From assembly GCA_024760905.1 (NCBI GenBank), contig CM045733.1:33126001-33190000 (forward strand): 64,000 nucleotides of DNA, read 5' to 3'. Of the stretch, positions 21,969 to 32,992 are shown one piece after another (the first letter of the stretch is position 1; each line of letters begins with the position of its first letter). A program made the position numbers and the translations under genes. The notes under the pieces were generated by a model. The model did not search any database, was not told the origin of the DNA, and saw nothing but the letters and a program-made list of their open reading frames with translations. The DNA is from Plotosus lineatus (Eukaryota > Chordata > Actinopteri > Siluriformes > Plotosidae).

Positions 21969-22728
21969 CAGTGGTACCTCACCTTACGAAATTAATCCGT
22001 TCCAGAGCCTTTTTCATAACCTGGATTTATCATAAGTAGAACTGCATTTTACATGTAAAACGCATGATTCATTCCAAGGTCCCCAACACTACCCTTTAAA
22101 AATGATAAACGTCTACCTTTTAAGGTACTTGCTTCGTGTTGACCATGTCTTCTTAGCAGAGTTATAATCTTACAAATTTTTATGAAATGAAAAAAGCCTG
22201 AGCCAAAAAATAAAGTTGCAATGAGCACACTCAAAAAACTCATGAATAAGCTGCTGTTCAAGGGAGCTGTATCATCCCTCCTAGCCAATGGGAGGCCAGC
22301 GGGGCGGGATGTTGGGAGCTCGCCAATGGGAGGGAGCTGCGTCATCCCTCCTATCCAATGGAGAGGCCAGTGGAGCGGGATGTTGGAAGATAGTCATTGA
22401 GACAGCAACTTGTGCATTGTTTGAATTTTTTTCTGAATTGACCATGTCTTCTTAGCAGAGTTATAATTTTACAAATGTTTATGCAAGTTTAAAAGCCTGA
22501 GCCAAAAAATAAAGTTGCAATGAGCACTCTCGGAAAACCTCATGAAACAAGCTGCTGCTCAAGGGAGCTGCGTCATCCCTCCGAGCCCATGGGAGGCCAG
22601 CGGGGTGGGATGTTGGGAGATAGCCAATGGGAGGGAACTGCATCATCCCTCCAAGCCAATGGGAGGCCAGCGAGGTGGGATGTTGGGAGATAGTCAATGG
22701 GAGAGCAGCTTGTGCATTGTTTGAATGT

Positions 22729-22782
<54 letters not shown>

Positions 22783-23019
22783 CAGCTTTATTGATCTCGC
22801 AATGTAGAAATTCAGGCTCTCGAAGTACAATCAGTAGGGGGTGCAAAAAAAGATTGGAAAGGTGCATCATTGAACGGCGCGTTTTAATGTTTGAATGGCG
22901 CATTTGGTGCGTTTCGTAAGGAGAACTTGTTTCATATACTGAGACAAAAATTTTGGAAAATGTTTTTCGTAACCTGGATTTATCGTTTGCTGGGACTATC
23001 GTAAGGTGAAGTACAACTG
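21969..23019. mobile_element. Tigger-like DNA transposon with internal GC-box/CCAAT repeats
   Basis: Starts CAGTGGTACCTCACCTTACG and ends in its inverse GTAAGGTGAAGTACAACTG; TA duplication. The interior repeats a unit of about 60 bp (22262-22400, 22555-22715) containing GCCAATGGGAGG and GGGGCGGGATGTTGG. A short L2 LINE copy is inserted at 22729-22860. No transposase. Confidence 0.78.
22729..22860 (-). mobile_element. Short L2 LINE 3' end with (GATA)n tail
   Basis: On the minus strand 22860-22782 matches the L2 3' UTR at 11405-11485 (GCACCCCCTACTGAT, AGAGCCTG, GAT(C/T)AATAAAGCTGTAT). The following (GATA)n, 22729-22781, sits where the short tail repeat is expected. Inserted in the Tigger-like element. 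Confidence 0.75.
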
Positions 23020-23765
23020 TACTGTATACAAAGACCTGTCTCAGAGAAACAATTAACAAATACCCATAGATTCAATGATGGAATCCAGTTAACTTTCAAA
23101 TAACACTAGTGAGAATCAACAGAGACCGTATATGCACTTAAAAGTAAGACAATTAGTTTTCATCTGGAGTGACCTTTGAAGGTCACAATCAAGGATACCA
23201 GATTTTAAGAGCTAATGAATTTGAAAGAATTACCAATAAACGTGCAATTACAACAGAACACTGATAGAAAGCCGTAGAAGAATTAAGACAAAGCAAATGG
23301 GTAATTGAAACCAGTTCCCACACAGATCCTATTTTCGACATTATCAAATATGGAGGAGGTCCCTTGTGTTCTGAGTGCTTCTCTAGCTTTATTATGGCTT
23401 TTTGCCTCAGTGAAGCAAAAGCTTTCTTGGCAGCTTTTGCTGAAGAAAGGTAATAAATAGTCTCGTAGAAGTGCAACGTTAAATCCAATCCCAGTGATAC
23501 AATAGCCAGCAATCAAGAGCAATGGGGGGAGATGACCCTGCTCTCTGGGTTCAACAGATGGTACATTCTCTCACCATTGTATAATTTATCAAAAGAGGTG
23601 TAAAAACTTTTTACTTCTCTGTTAGGAATCCAATTCATAATTGAAGTATTTTTATATGGACGCCCCTATTATAATAGTTATTAATACCAATACTATTAGT
23701 AAATATGCGCACACACACATTTGATATATGTATGTGTGTTTATGTAGGTGTGTTCATTTTGGATG

Positions 23766-24110
23766 GTTCATCCGTTCATTTTCTGTAACTGCTTAATCCT
23801 AATTGGGGTCGAGGGGAGGCTGGTGCCCATCCCAGCCAATTCCAGGTGAGGGCAGAGTACACCCTGGACAGCTCTCCAGGCCATCACAGGGGGAAACTCG
23901 CTGACTGCTTTGCAGCTACTCTTGTCGAATGCCAGCAATGGTTATTTTACATGCCTCTCACCATAGACAGTGAGAGACCTGGTCGGCCTTTGATTACCCA
24001 GTTAGCTGCACTGGGGGGGACAGTGACAACTGTGGTGAGTGGGGCTTGCACCCCCAACTTCAGGATCAGTGATGCAGCACCAATACCACTAGGCCACCAC
24101 TGCCCCATTG
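23766..24110 (-). mobile_element. SINE-B
   Basis: Minus-strand copy from TTCATTTTCTGTAACTGCTT to CACTAGGCCACCACTGCCCC. Confidence 0.83.
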
Positions 24111-24763
24111 TGGATCGGTTAAATGCAAATTTCCTTTGCAGTATTAATGTAGTGTAATAATTTGTAAAACAAACAAACAACAAAAAATACTAAAGCAAAT
24201 CTCTTGTGGAGGAGTAGAAGTTACGGACCTTTTAATTTGATCTATGTCAGTGCTGATAGACATTGCTGTACACAGTATTACTAGAAAACCTTTCATTGAT
24301 TTACAAACACAACAAGTGATGAGTTCCACAGGAGAATGTGAGTGTGATAGTTCTGCAATTCAAAAGAAGACAAGCGGGGCCGATGGATGGATGAACGGAT
24401 GGACTGAATGGATGGAGGGATGGATGGAGCACTGTGAGGCAGGAAATAAACAACATATTGAAGATATGTTGCAGTGCAATTATTGGTGAAAGAATATTAA
24501 TCCAGGTTTATTTTAAATTCCTTCACCAGTGATGGCAGCTTACCTGTACACTTTGACACAATGACTCAGTGTATTGTAGCAGTGCACCATCTCGCCACCA
24601 TTTCATCAGTTCGGGATCCCAGCTTTGATCTCACTATAAAATCTACTAATCTGGTACAGGGAGGATGAAAATTTAAAATGGATCCAGTATGGCTCACCAG
24701 TATGTAATACAGTACAGCAATTGTATAAAGTTCTATTTGTAGTTGATTGATAGGTGTTATGTG

Positions 24764-25063
24764 CAGTGATGGCCTGGTGGTAAGGTGCTGGATTACCGAT
24801 CCTAAGGTTGGAGGTTCAAGTCCCACTGTCAATGGTTGTCACTGCTGTTTCCCACCACTGCAACGAACTGGGATATCAAAGACTGACCATATGTCTCTCA
24901 CCACAGACAGTGAGATTGAATAGCCCTCAGTGTGTTTCTGCCCTGCGATAGCCTGGCAAGCTGTCCTGGGTGTCCTCTGCCCTTGCCCCGAGTCGGCTGA
25001 GATGGCAACCAGCCGCCCCATGACCCTAATTAGAATGACGCAGTTCAGAAAATGAATTAATGA
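24764..25063 (+). mobile_element. SINE-B, diverged
   Basis: GTGATGGCCTGGTGGTAAGG to GAATGACGCAGTTCAGAAA. Shorter in the body. Within the PARP pseudogene. Confidence 0.78.
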
Positions 25064-25618
25064 ATGATAGGTGTTTCTCAGTTCCATTATTCTAACACTT
25101 GTAGACAAAATTAATTGTTAAAGTTTTGTGCTACAGCCCATGTTTGTAAACTTGAAATTTCAGAATTGCCACATGCTTAGTCGAATTTTTAATTTATAAT
25201 AATTGAAAAAAGATTATTTAAAAAAGTAATCACATGACATTACAATATAAGGGTTTTATTAGCAAATACTGTACAGTCTGTTTGATTTAGAATTTAGATG
25301 CAGGGTAGGTAATCTGTACAACACATATTAAGCATATTTCTTATAAAAATATTTAAATCAAATACTGAATTCATTAAGGAACCTGTCTATGATTAGCATA
25401 GTAATGTGGATCTTCTACAGGCATATGAGGGCCATAAAACAGAAAAAGTAGGGAAGGAGAATGAAAAACTCCTGTTCATCATATGGAGTCCAAGAAGATT
25501 GATGCTATTTGCCAACAGGGCATTGACTGGAGAATTCGTGGATCACATGACATAACATATGGTAAAGGTATGTGTCAAAGTTTGGGTGCACAGAATATAT
25601 TACAACCTCATATGTCTA

Positions 25619-26955
25619 CAGTGGTATGAAAAAGTATCTGAACCTTTTGGAATTTCTCACATTTCTGTATAAAATCACCATCAAATGTGATCTGATCTTT
25701 GTCAAAATCACACAGATGAAAAAACAGTGTCTGCTTTAACTAAAACCACCCAAACATTTATAGGTTTTCATATTTTAATGAGGATAGCATGCAAACAATG
25801 ACAGAAGGTGGAGGAATAAGTAACTGAACTCTCTGCCTCAGGAGACTTAAAGAGCAATTGAAACCAATTTTACCAAACAATTTAAGTCCGGTATGTGCCC
25901 AATCACTGATGAGTGGCTTAAAGTTGCCCTGCCCACTATAAAACACTCACCTGGTAATAATTGTCTTGATGAGAAACATTGTCTGATGTGCACCATGGCT
26001 CGCTCAAAAGAGCTGTCTGAACACCTGTGATCAAGAATTGTTGATTTGTATAAAGCTGGGAAAGGATAAAAAAAAACATCTCTAAAAGTCTGGATGTTCA
26101 TCAATCGACCGTCAGAGAAGTTGTCTACAAATGGAGAGAGTTTGGCACTGTTGCTTCTCTCCCAAGGAGTGGCCGTCCACCAAAGATGACGCCAAGAGTT
26201 CAGCGCAGAATACTCAGAGAGGTGAAAAAAAAACCCTAGAGTGTCTGCTAAAGACTTACAGAAATCACTGGCACAGTCCAATATCTCTGTGCACACATCA
26301 ACTATATGTAAAACAATGGCCAAGAATGGTGTTCATGGGAGGACTCCAAGGAGGAAGCCACTGCTGTCTAAAAAAAGCATTGTTGCTCGTTTAATGTTCG
26401 CAAAAAGGCACTTGGACACTCCACAGAAGTTTTGGCAAAATATCTTGTGGACTGATGAAACCAAAGTTGAATTGTTTGGAAGGAACACACAACGTCATGT
26501 GTGGAGGAAAAATGAAACAGCTCACCAACATCAACACCTCATCCCCACCGTGAAGCATGGTGGAGGGTGCGTCATGGCTTGGGGCTGTTTTGCTGCCTCG
26601 GGACCTGGACAACTTTCAATCATTCATGGAAAAATTAATTCAAAAGTTTATCAGGATGTTTTGCAGGAAAATCTGAGGCCGTCTGTCCGTGAAATTGTTT
26701 GGTAAAAATTGGTTTCAATTGCTCTTTAAGTCTCCTTAGGCAGAGGATTCAGTTACTTATTCCTCCCCCTTCTGTCATTGTTTGCATGCTATCCTCATTA
26801 AAATATGAAAACCTATAAAGTTGGGTTGTTTTTGTTAAAGCAGACACTGTTTTTTCATCTGTGTGATTTTGACAAAGATCAGATCACATTTGATGGTGAT
26901 TTTGTTCAGAAATGTGAGAAATTCCAAAAGGTTCAGATACTTTTTCATACCACTG
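25619..26955 (+). mobile_element. Tc1-like transposon with long TIRs and truncated transposase
   Basis: Ends CAGTGGTATGAAAAAGTAT and its inverse, TA duplications at 25617-25618 and 26956-26957. The inverted repeats run about 260 bp (left to about 25885, right from about 26692). The transposase begins near 25995 (MARSKELSEHL, then a stop) and is readable to RPSVREIVW at about 26700, where the right inverted repeat cuts in. DETKVELFG carries the first D; the second D and the E are absent. A non-autonomous derivative lying in an intron of the PARP pseudogene. Confidence 0.88.
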
Positions 26956-27436
26956 TACATGGACGGTATAATGTGTAAACTTTTAGTGTAACGGGTGTTT
27001 ATTTCACTAGCGATGCCGAACGTTCCCACAGCTACATTGTCAAGTCTGGAACTCATTGTATGTTCCTCTGCAGAGTGTTTATAGGAGACTATACTAATGG
27101 GCATCTCAGCTATATCCACCATCCTCAAAAAGATTGGCAAATTGGCATTTTCTATGACAGCTGTGTAAATCACCTCAACAAACCATTTATATTTGTGTTT
27201 GAGAATCATCACATGTACCCCGAGTACCGAATTCAGTATGAACTGAATGAAGTGTGGGAGTAGTAATGTACATGTCACTCTTAATCATTTCATGTCAAGT
27301 AGTCAGGTCAGTTTTAGTGGTCTACCTGTATCTAGTCAACTCCAATTCCAACACACCAATCTGATCTCTGTCCCACTCACTGCCCCTCAGTTCCATTTTT
27401 CATCCACAGTGCATTACGTTTTCTTTGCTCACTAAA

Positions 27437-28440
27437 ATTGATTTAGTTTCTTACGGGGTGCAGCCCAGGTACCATTTCTTACCAGAAATTACTATAAACC
27501 TGCCTTAGTCAGAAAGTTGACCGTTAGTAATCCTAAAACTAAAAGGCCACGAATCCAATATGGTTCACATGGTGGTTTCAGGCCAAGACATTTACCAGCA
27601 GGCATATTATCTCATGGTGGGGTCGGTGGCGTAGTGGTTAGGGTGCTGCACTTATGATCAAGAGGCTGTGTACTCAAATCTCAGTTCAACCCCCACTATG
27701 CCAAGACCCCTGGGCAGGGTCTTAACCGCAAGTGTGCCTCTGTTCACCCAGCAGTGTAAATGGGTACCAGTAAAAAATATACTGGGAAGGTACCTGCAAT
27801 GGACTAACGTCCCATCCAGGAGGAGTTGAACTTCTAGTTGCTTCATGCTATGGAAACTGGGGATAAGCACCGGTCCAATGAGCCACTATGGCTCGGGTGT
27901 AAAAAGCCCAACTGACTTTACCTTTTATATTATCTCATTCAAGGACCTCAGCATCACTCAAAAAGTACACTGTAAAACAACTGCTTCCAAACTCAAAAGG
28001 ATCAACTATTGCAAAAAACTCCAATCTTTGTTACCAACAACATTATCAACCATTAATAAAAAAAATAAAAAATCAAAAACAGCTAAAACATCTCGACCCA
28101 CTGGTGGATTAATTCCAGTAAATGGTTCAACAAGTGTGTCATCTGATAGCAAAATATCACAATTGGGTAAATCTCAAAAAGTTATACACCAGAATTTAAA
28201 TCTAACCAAATCCAACACAAATCCAAGAACTGCTTCTACCAAGACATCACCGCATACTGATACTGATACCTCAAAGCCAGTTAGAAGTAAGGATACCAGA
28301 GCAAAGAGATCTTTTAGCCACAGTCCAGGACCTAGAAATCGTACAGGTGATGAAAGCACAAGCCAGCAGCTCAAAGCTCGAATGGGACTGCTTCAAACTG
28401 CTTCACAAAACGCAAACCTGCAGATAAAAATTTGAAGAGC
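27437..28440 (+). other. Ser/Thr/Lys-rich reading stretch after the PARP pseudogene, split by SINE-C
   Basis: After the SINE, one frame stays open to 28435 and reads KSKTAKTSRPTGG, NLTKSNTNPRTASTKTSPH, TDTSKPVRSKDTRAKRSF. Before the SINE, ALVRKLTVSNPKTKRPRI is similar in composition. It might be a lost C-terminal extension or a neighbouring gene remnant, or chance in A-rich DNA. No domain recognised and no start codon supported. Confidence 0.25.
27616..27926 (+). mobile_element. SINE-C
   Basis: Flanked by ATATTATCTCAT (27604-27615, 27927-27938). Splits the Ser/Thr/Lys-rich stretch that follows the PARP pseudogene. Confidence 0.87.
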
Positions 28441-28644
28441 TCTCCCTCCAAAAGCACTAAACCTGCACATAAAAGTTCCGAAAGTTCTCAATCGCTAAAT
28501 CTGCAGCTAAAAGCTTTAAAAGCTCTGCCTGAAAGGTACGAAACCTGCAGATCAAAGTCCTAAACACTCAATGGGACGACACTGATAGCTTGTCATATTC
28601 AATCAATTACAGAAAAATTAAGACACTATCTAAAATGTAAATTT

Positions 28645-28650
28645 AAAAAC

Positions 28651-28687
<37 letters not shown>
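28645..28687. repeat. (TTA)n microsatellite
   Basis: About 14 units just before the RTE-like piece. Confidence 0.93.
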
Positions 28688-28691
<4 letters not shown>

Positions 28692-28814
28692 CAGCCATGA
28701 GGTGGGGGGGGGGCACTAACCAGTGTCTCTCCCCCTTATGCCGGTCCCAAGCCCGGAGAAATGCAGAGAGTTGTGTCAGGAAGGACATCCGACGTAAAAC
28801 CAATGCCAAACTTT
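28688..28814 (+). mobile_element. RTE-like 3' UTR piece just before the RTE body
   Basis: CCGGTCCCAAGCCCGGA, then GTCAGGAAGGACATCCGACG and TAAAACCAATGCCAAAC. These blocks belong to fish RTE 3' tails and also match the SINE-A tail in this window. Its place in front of the reverse transcriptase part suggests a rearranged or doubled insertion. Confidence 0.5.
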
Positions 28815-29935
28815 TATGATGCAAATTAATAGAGAAGTACAGAGAAGGTCAGAGGGAACTACATTGTGCCTTTGTGGATCTGGAAAAAGCATATGACAGG
28901 GTGCCAAGAGAAGAACTGTGGTATTGCATGAGGAAGTCTGGAGTGGCAGAGAAGTATGTTAGAGTGGTGCAGGACATGTATGAGAGATGTAAGACAGTGG
29001 TGAGGTGTGCTGTCGGTGTGACCGACGAATTCAAGGTGGAGGTGGGACTGCATCAAGGGTCAGCTCTCAGCCCCTTCTTGTTTGCTATGGTGATGGACAG
29101 GCTGACAGACAAGGAGAGACAAGAATCTCCATGGACTATGATGTTTGCAGATGACGTTGTGATCTGTAGTGAGAGCAGAGAACAAGTGCAGGAAAATCTA
29201 GAGAGGTGGAGGTATGCCCTGGAAAGGAAAGGAATGAAGGTTAGCCTCAGAAAATCAGAATACATGTGTGTGAATGAGAAGGACCTAGGAGGAACGGTGA
29301 TGTTACAGAGAGCAGAGATAACGAAGGTGGAGGATTTTAAGTACTTAGGCTCAACAATCCAGAGCAACGGAGAATGTGGAAAGGAGGTGAAGAAGCGTGT
29401 ACAGGCAGGCTGGAATGGTTGGAGAAAAGTGTCCGGTGTGATGTGCGATAGGAGAGTATCGGCAAGAATGAAGGGAAAAGTGTACAAGACGGTGATGAGG
29501 CCAGCAATGTTGTATGGTTTAGAAACAGTGGCCCTGTGGAAAAGACAGGAGTCAGAGTTGGAGGTAGCAGAGATGAAAATGTTGAGGTTCTCTTTGGGAG
29601 TAACGAGGATGGATAGGATCAGAAACGAGTACATCAGAGGGACAGCACATGTTAGATGTTTTGGAGACAAAGTCAGAGAGGCTAGATTGAGATGGTTTGG
29701 ACATGTACAGAGGAGGGATAGTGAGTATATTGGTAGTAGGATGCTGAGGTTGGAACTACCAGGCAGAAGGCCCTGAGGAAGACCAAAGAGAAGACTTATG
29801 GATGTGGTGAAGGCGGACATGAAGGTCGTTGGAGTAAGAGTAGAAGATGCAGAGGAATGGGAGAGATGGAGGCAGATCATTGGCTGTGGCGACCCCTGAA
29901 GGGAACAGCTGAAAGAAAAAGAAGAAGATTTTCCA
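28815..29935 (+). mobile_element. RTE-type LINE, reverse transcriptase part with premature stop
   Basis: ORF 28874-29776: DLEKAYDRVPREELWYCMRK, QGSALSPFLFAMVMDRL, the catalytic box MMFADDVV, then DFKYLGSTIQSNGECGKEV and LRWFGHVQRRDSEYIG. A TGA at 29774-29776 stands where the copy at 53030 has AGA; the frame then goes on (GRPKRRLMDVVK... GCGDP) to about 29899. Tail GTGGCGACCCCTGAAGGGAA then (GAA)n-like. The endonuclease part is absent. Confidence 0.9.
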
Positions 29936-30465
29936 CAAGAGCACCAAATATTTGCTGGTTGTTTGCTACGATTTTCCCGTGTAAGAGCTTCTGCCGACTC
30001 TCCAATATCGTCCTCCGAGTCGTCACTTTCCTGGTCCGATTTCACTAAATGTGGATAGTCTTTCTTCAGTGGTTCATATAAATAACCTTCTCATCCTTCT
30101 ACGAAATTGTCTTCGTCCATGGTTTAAAAAAAAAAAAAACGACTATAATGTCGTTTTTTTCCAAGTTTCCGTGAGCGTGTGTTGTATATGTCAGGTGTAT
30201 AGCCTTACGTTTACATTGCAAACTCGCAGTTCCGATCGAGGCTTTGTCAACGATATGACGTCACTTCAAATGCGCCGTTTTAAAACTCCTGTGCTCTGAA
30301 GCTTGACGTTAGTGAAGCCCTTAAATCACTTAAAGCTGGTTTGTGAGAGAATATAATAAACGTCTCATAGTTTTATTGTCACTAGCTATACACAATTCAT
30401 CAAATTAGGTATATGAGTGCTTTCACTACAGGTACCCTTTAATATGCTGTGAAGAGAGTCACATG

Positions 30466-31500
30466 GTGTAACTCAGATGTTTGGGTCTGGAATTTTCCAT
30501 AAGGGGACCTAGTTGCATGCACCCTGGTGGCAGGTCAGCTGATGTGGAATTTTCCAGAATGGAAATTTCCCGAACATTAGGGAATCTATATTAAGGACCT
30601 GTTGCCCATCTGGCTGGAGTCTCCTCATGTCTCTTCAGATCAGATCATCTCAGGGGACTCATCTCGGAGGATAAACTCATCCAAGGTGAACCATGGAACG
30701 TGCATCAACCAAGTTTCGTTTCGTTGTTCTGGACTTCATCGTCAAAGTCCACCATCCATGTTCACACACAGCCCACGCGAGGATGGTCATCATTTGTTTC
30801 TTTCAACACGTGGGATGGCAAGCCTTTCCCCGCCAGCACATGCGCCATCTCTAAATTTACCCTGCTGCGGGTGTCTGGTGACTATGGGACCCTTTGTTAA
30901 TTTGTATGTGGTTTCGCTCTAAGATGTAAGTTATGAATTTTGTCTTATTTTGTTCATATTATTAAATTGTATATAGTTTATGTCGTGGTCTGTCGTGCTT
31001 TGCTGGTTTCACTGGGCAATTTCCATCTTCTAAATTTTCCTATCTGTAACACCCTACATTATAATAATAATAATGAAGGAGAAATGTTCTTAATCATCAT
31101 GGTGTGAAGGTTTTTACTTGTTTCCATGAGTATGGAAAATTACATGCTTATATACTTCAGTAACATTCATATGTGCGATTTCTACTGTGAATGTTGCTCT
31201 GTGAAAGTTGTATCTCCTATTTTGATCTAGTCCAGCTGCTCCTAGATATTGTAGACTTGTTTTTCTTGTGGAAAAGTATTGATGACCACCACCAGCTCCC
31301 TAGACGAACCAGCTTCAACCGGTTCCTCACCTAGGGCGGGAACCAACTTAGAGCTGTATATATGTGTACTTCACCATTTTGTGTTGGTGATTGGTGAATA
31401 AAAACTGTTGTTTATTTATGTGGACTGCTGTCTTTTTTTACGACTCACTCCAGAAAGGTTCTGGGTGACACAGACAAATCAATACTTGAGGAGTATTCGT
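30466..31500 (+). mobile_element. LTR-like sequence, family not recognised
   Basis: Two stretches look like retroelement LTR parts. 30466-31045 begins TGTAACTCAGATG, has a TATATTAAGG box and ends CTATCTGTAACA. 31195-31500 has CTGTATATATGTG, then AATAAAAACTG about 55 bp on, as in a U3-R-U5 order. No gag or pol ORF and no clear target duplication. Could be two unrelated solo LTRs. Confidence 0.3.
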
Positions 31501-31551
31501 GTGGGCCGATTCAGTATCCTAACAAATAATAACAAGAAGAAGAAGAAGAAG

Positions 31552-31893
31552 CAAGGCACTGGTGGCCTGGTGGTAAGGTACTGGATTACTGATCCCAAGG
31601 TCAAGGTTCAAGCCCCACTATCAACAGGTTGTCACTGTTGTCCCCTCAGTGCAGCCAACTGGGTTGTCAAAGGCTGGCCATGCCTCTCACGGTCTCTGGG
31701 AGGAAGCATGTAAAAGAACCATTGCTGATTGTCAAGAGCAGACTGCACAGAAACACCATCAGCGTGTTTCTGCCCTGTGATGACCAGGTGAGCTTTACAG
31801 GGTGTACTCTGCCCTCGCCCACACATGGCTGAGACCGGTGCCAGTCTTCCTGTGACCCTAATTAGGATTACGCGGTTCAGAAAATGGATTGAT
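31552..31893 (+). mobile_element. SINE-B, diverged
   Basis: CACTGGTGGCCTGGTGGTAA to GATTACGCGGTTCAGAAAAT. Confidence 0.78.
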
Positions 31894-32544
31894 GAACAAT
31901 AAGCACCTGAGCACATTTAGGCACCCAAAAGATTTTAAGATGAAGTAAAATAGGGTTTGAATTCATATTGAATGAATAAAGTCATTAAAAAGACTGATGC
32001 TAATCCTAACTTGATTGCTACGTTATTTTTTTGTTAAAAGCTGTGAGTATATTTGTATAATTTCCTTGACACACTTTCTGCAAATTATTTTTAGTTTTCT
32101 GATAATAAAAGCTCATGGATTACTCATAATGGTGTATATTTTTAGGCTTTCATTAATCTTCCATCGGGGACAGAAAGATCTGTTTGGTCTGCTACCGGAG
32201 CACTATAATATTTTATTTAAAAATATTAAATTAAATACAGTACATTAAAAAAAAAACATCCTGAGTGGATAAAGCTTGACTCAAATAATGGACACTCAGT
32301 TAGTCACAGCCACCTGGAGGAAGCAGGATCCAAAATGAAAAAATATATATTTGATAAAAATCAGATTTTAATTTATTTTTGCTTATGTTTCTGCTTGTAT
32401 CCATTTTCACACCTATAAGGAAGTTTACCTATTTTCATTTGCAAGTTTCTATCTATGTACCAAACTCTGATTGAGTAGGCTAAACAAATTCCGTTTAGTT
32501 ATCCAGTTCTAGATCAGCTCATAGCACACAGGACCTACCCCGTC

Positions 32545-32682
32545 TTCCTCTTCTTGTTCTTCTTTTCCTTTCGGTTTTTCCCTTCAGGGGTCACCACATC
32601 GAATCATCTGCCTCCATCTCACCCTATCCTCTGCATCTTTTTCTCTTACACCAACTGCCTTCATGTCCTCCTTCACCGTAAT
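32545..32682 (-). mobile_element. RTE-type LINE, 3' end fragment
   Basis: Minus strand matches the last 130 bp of the RTE copy at 53482: complement of TTTCCCTTCAGGGGTCACCA and CTCACCCTATCCTCTGCAT. Confidence 0.7.
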
Positions 32683-32845
32683 AGTAAAAATATGTAAAAA
32701 AAAAAAAAAAAAAAAAAAAACCAAACCAAAAAAAAAAACCTCTACAATCTTGTTTTAGTTTGTTTATCTTTGTGTTTCCATTTCATATTTACCAAAACTT
32801 CCTTCCCAAAAATTTACCTCACTTGTTGTGAATGGTTGTTAATTA

Positions 32846-32852
<7 letters not shown>

Positions 32853-32914
<62 letters not shown>

Positions 32915-32925
32915 GACAGACAGAC

Positions 32926-32989
<64 letters not shown>
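32853..32989. repeat. (CA)n(GACA)n(GATA)n compound microsatellite
   Basis: CA run, three GACA units and about 16 GATA units, ending at the Tigger-like element at 32993. Confidence 0.95.
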
Positions 32990-32990
<1 letters not shown>

Positions 32991-32992
32991 TA

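Larger units (their letters stand above)
24530..27263 (+). pseudogene. Decayed tandem copy of the PARP12-like gene
   Basis: Three exon remnants match the gene at 738-17276. 24530-24699 matches WWE exon e (FDTMTQ..., then WYREDENLKWIQYG), but about 4 extra bases near 24640 shift the frame. 25421-25567 matches the catalytic His exon: it reads AYEGHKTEKVGKENEKLLF, then a one-base loss at the His codon shifts to the frame of IDAICQQGIDWRIRGS. 26995-27263 matches the last exon (GVYFTSDAERSHSYIV ... FYDSCVNHLN ... MYPEYRIQYE, TAG at 27261-27263), but the expected acceptor AG reads GG at 26993-26994. Exons matching f to i were not found. Introns remain, so it is an unprocessed duplicate. Assembly errors could explain one lesion but hardly all of them. 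The last exon still has a fairly conserved protein reading. Confidence 0.85.

Noticed and set aside
22262..22720. Spaced repeats that might suggest an array or enhancer unique to this locus
   Set aside because: The same units occur in the other Tigger-like copies, so they belong to the transposon.
22729..22781. CRISPR-like array
   Set aside because: A pure tetranucleotide repeat without spacers, in animal DNA.
24243..24489. Candidate first exon of the PARP pseudogene
   Set aside because: No similarity to exons a to d of the intact gene; its end is a GGATGGATG-type repeat.
29053..30045. 330-codon minus-strand frame
   Set aside because: It is the antisense of the RTE reverse transcriptase; the plus strand carries the FADD catalytic box.
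30602..30922. 106-codon frame after the RTE element
   Set aside because: Ser/His/Pro-rich with no recognisable domain; it lies in LTR-like sequence and another frame is open over the same bases.
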